Below are positions 63,281-64,000 of a stretch of DNA of 64,000 bases, piece after piece; position 1 is the first letter of the stretch, and every line of letters starts with the position of its first letter. Location of the stretch: NCBI GenBank assembly GCA_944990035.1, contig CALYLX010000136.1, positions 434,001 through 498,000 on the forward strand, written 5' to 3'. Source of the DNA: Clitopilus passeckerianus (lineage: Eukaryota; Basidiomycota; Agaricomycetes; Agaricales; Entolomataceae). Under the pieces are notes generated by a model. The model made no database searches and was not told the DNA's origin. It worked only from the letters and a program-made list of their open reading frames with translations. The position numbers and the translations under genes were made by a program.

Positions 63281-63795
63281 GGGGTATCAGTAAGGTTAAA
63301 CGAGTGGAACTTTATAGATTTCTAGCGCAAGATTAGATATAATCAAGAATAGACAACCAAATGAACTGGTCGTCGTATAAGAATGAGTAAAATGCTGGGT
63401 GGAACGACGGCAACGGTGTACTGGCAGCTCACCGCAGCCCGCCATGTCTTTCCGCCATTGGATTAAGCGGTCACGTGAATGTGTACTCAGCCTTCGCCAA
63501 TGTCAAACGCCGCCAACACAAAGTTTAACACATTGTTCTCCTCAAAATTGCTCAATCTACTCTTTGCTTCCGGTCTCAACTGCATTCTCTGTCGGTGAAA
63601 CTGAACCCTTTCAATACAACATATATCTGGCTTGATAAAAGATCATCAAAAGCTTGGATGACTGGGCTTTGTCACTCAGCACGCAAACTTGGATGTGGAT
63701 GTACTCGGTCAGGGATAACTTAAACCCCTGTTTTGTATGGTCCAAAAGAGAGAGGCTCCGCTCGGACACTCTGGTGGTGTGCTGTCAAACCACTT
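63281..63795. other. Non-coding stretch near the right edge
   Basis: 515 nt between the start of the unknown minus gene and a possible plus start. Only short frames without family features. Confidence 0.45.
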
Positions 63796-64000
63796 ATGGT
63801 GAACAGATATGATCCTCTGGCCTCGAGGAGACATCTGACCGACCCTTTTGCCGAGGTGTCAGTGATTCAGCAGCTACCTCGAGTATTCACAGCAGTCAAT
63901 GGCTACAAGCTTCTAATTGAATACCTCGCCCCCATCACCACAAAGTCGTGGCCACCACGAACCGCATTTTACTCCAATAGTGAGGTCTGTACCGGCGGAA
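63796..64000 (+). CDS. Possible 5' end of a gene, cut by the right edge (tentative)
   Basis: From ATG 63796 the frame stays open for 68 codons to the end of the window (MVNRYDPLASRRHLTDPFAE, then VSVIQQLPRVFTAVNGYKLL). Composition is protein-like, but no family is recognised and there is no downstream context. Could be chance. Confidence 0.3.
   Translation, partial: MVNRYDPLASRRHLTDPFAEVSVIQQLPRVFTAVNGYKLLIEYLAPITTKSWPPRTAFYSNSEVCTGG

Overview
The window looks like nuclear DNA of a basidiomycete fungus, most likely an Agaricomycete. Nearly every gene is broken by several short introns of about 48-65 nt with GTRNGT-like donors and CTRAY-like branch sites. The genes are tightly packed on both strands, and the protein families are typical of that group: a PEX5 with an N-terminal Cys, an ERT1/AcuK-type regulator and an allantoicase fused to ureidoglycolate lyase. 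I saw no transposon, CRISPR array, rRNA or tRNA, and no defence or secondary-metabolite cluster. This is a housekeeping region.

Layout. 0-3.1 kb: 3' part of ATP sulfurylase, then 2-methylcitrate dehydratase. 3.2-9.2 kb: an unrecognised Ser/Pro-rich gene (-), RNase H2 subunit B (-) and a divergent Zn2Cys6 regulator (+). 9.5-16.8 kb: four + genes in tandem, namely a SNAPC3-like snRNA-activating subunit, COG7, SLU7 and a small membrane/coiled-coil protein. 17.2-27.4 kb: CHD1 (-), TFB4 of TFIIH (+), a Taspase-1-like threonine aspartase (-) and MRI1 of methionine salvage (-). 27.5-36.5 kb: an HSL-type esterase, a C2H2 factor, PEX5 and a PRA1/YIP3 protein (all +), plus a small minus ORF. 37-43.6 kb: ERT1-like regulator (-), MTQ1 methyltransferase (+), and allantoicase/ureidoglycolate lyase (+) after a gene-poor gap. 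43.6-54.8 kb: BRE1 (+), mitochondrial uS9m (-), the CASP/COY1 golgin (+), TFB1 of TFIIH (-) and a PHOSPHO-like HAD phosphatase (+). 55-63.3 kb: YAK1 kinase (-), a proteasome-chaperone-4-like gene (-), a 1.66 kb gap and an unrecognised minus gene. An open frame runs off the right edge.

How the genes relate. They are not an operon or cluster. Several act in transcription and chromatin: CHD1, BRE1, TFB1, TFB4, a SNAPC3-like protein and three regulators. Others act in peroxisome and Golgi trafficking, mitochondrial translation, and sulfur, nitrogen or propionate metabolism. Head-to-head pairs with 100-240 bp between start codons recur, suggesting shared promoters.

The main unusual signals are these. 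Five clearly conserved genes (COG7, Taspase-like, MRI1, allantoicase/ureidoglycolate lyase, YAK1) each carry one apparent frameshift, and all five are repaired by adding a single base in a short homopolymer. That points to systematic under-calling in the assembly rather than five pseudogenes. Two zinc-finger regulator genes each contain a micro-exon (6 and 7 nt) that encodes a zinc ligand. There is also a convincing GC-AG intron in the SNAPC3-like gene and a shortened first Cys pair in the BRE1 RING. I did not find a convincing new biological system.
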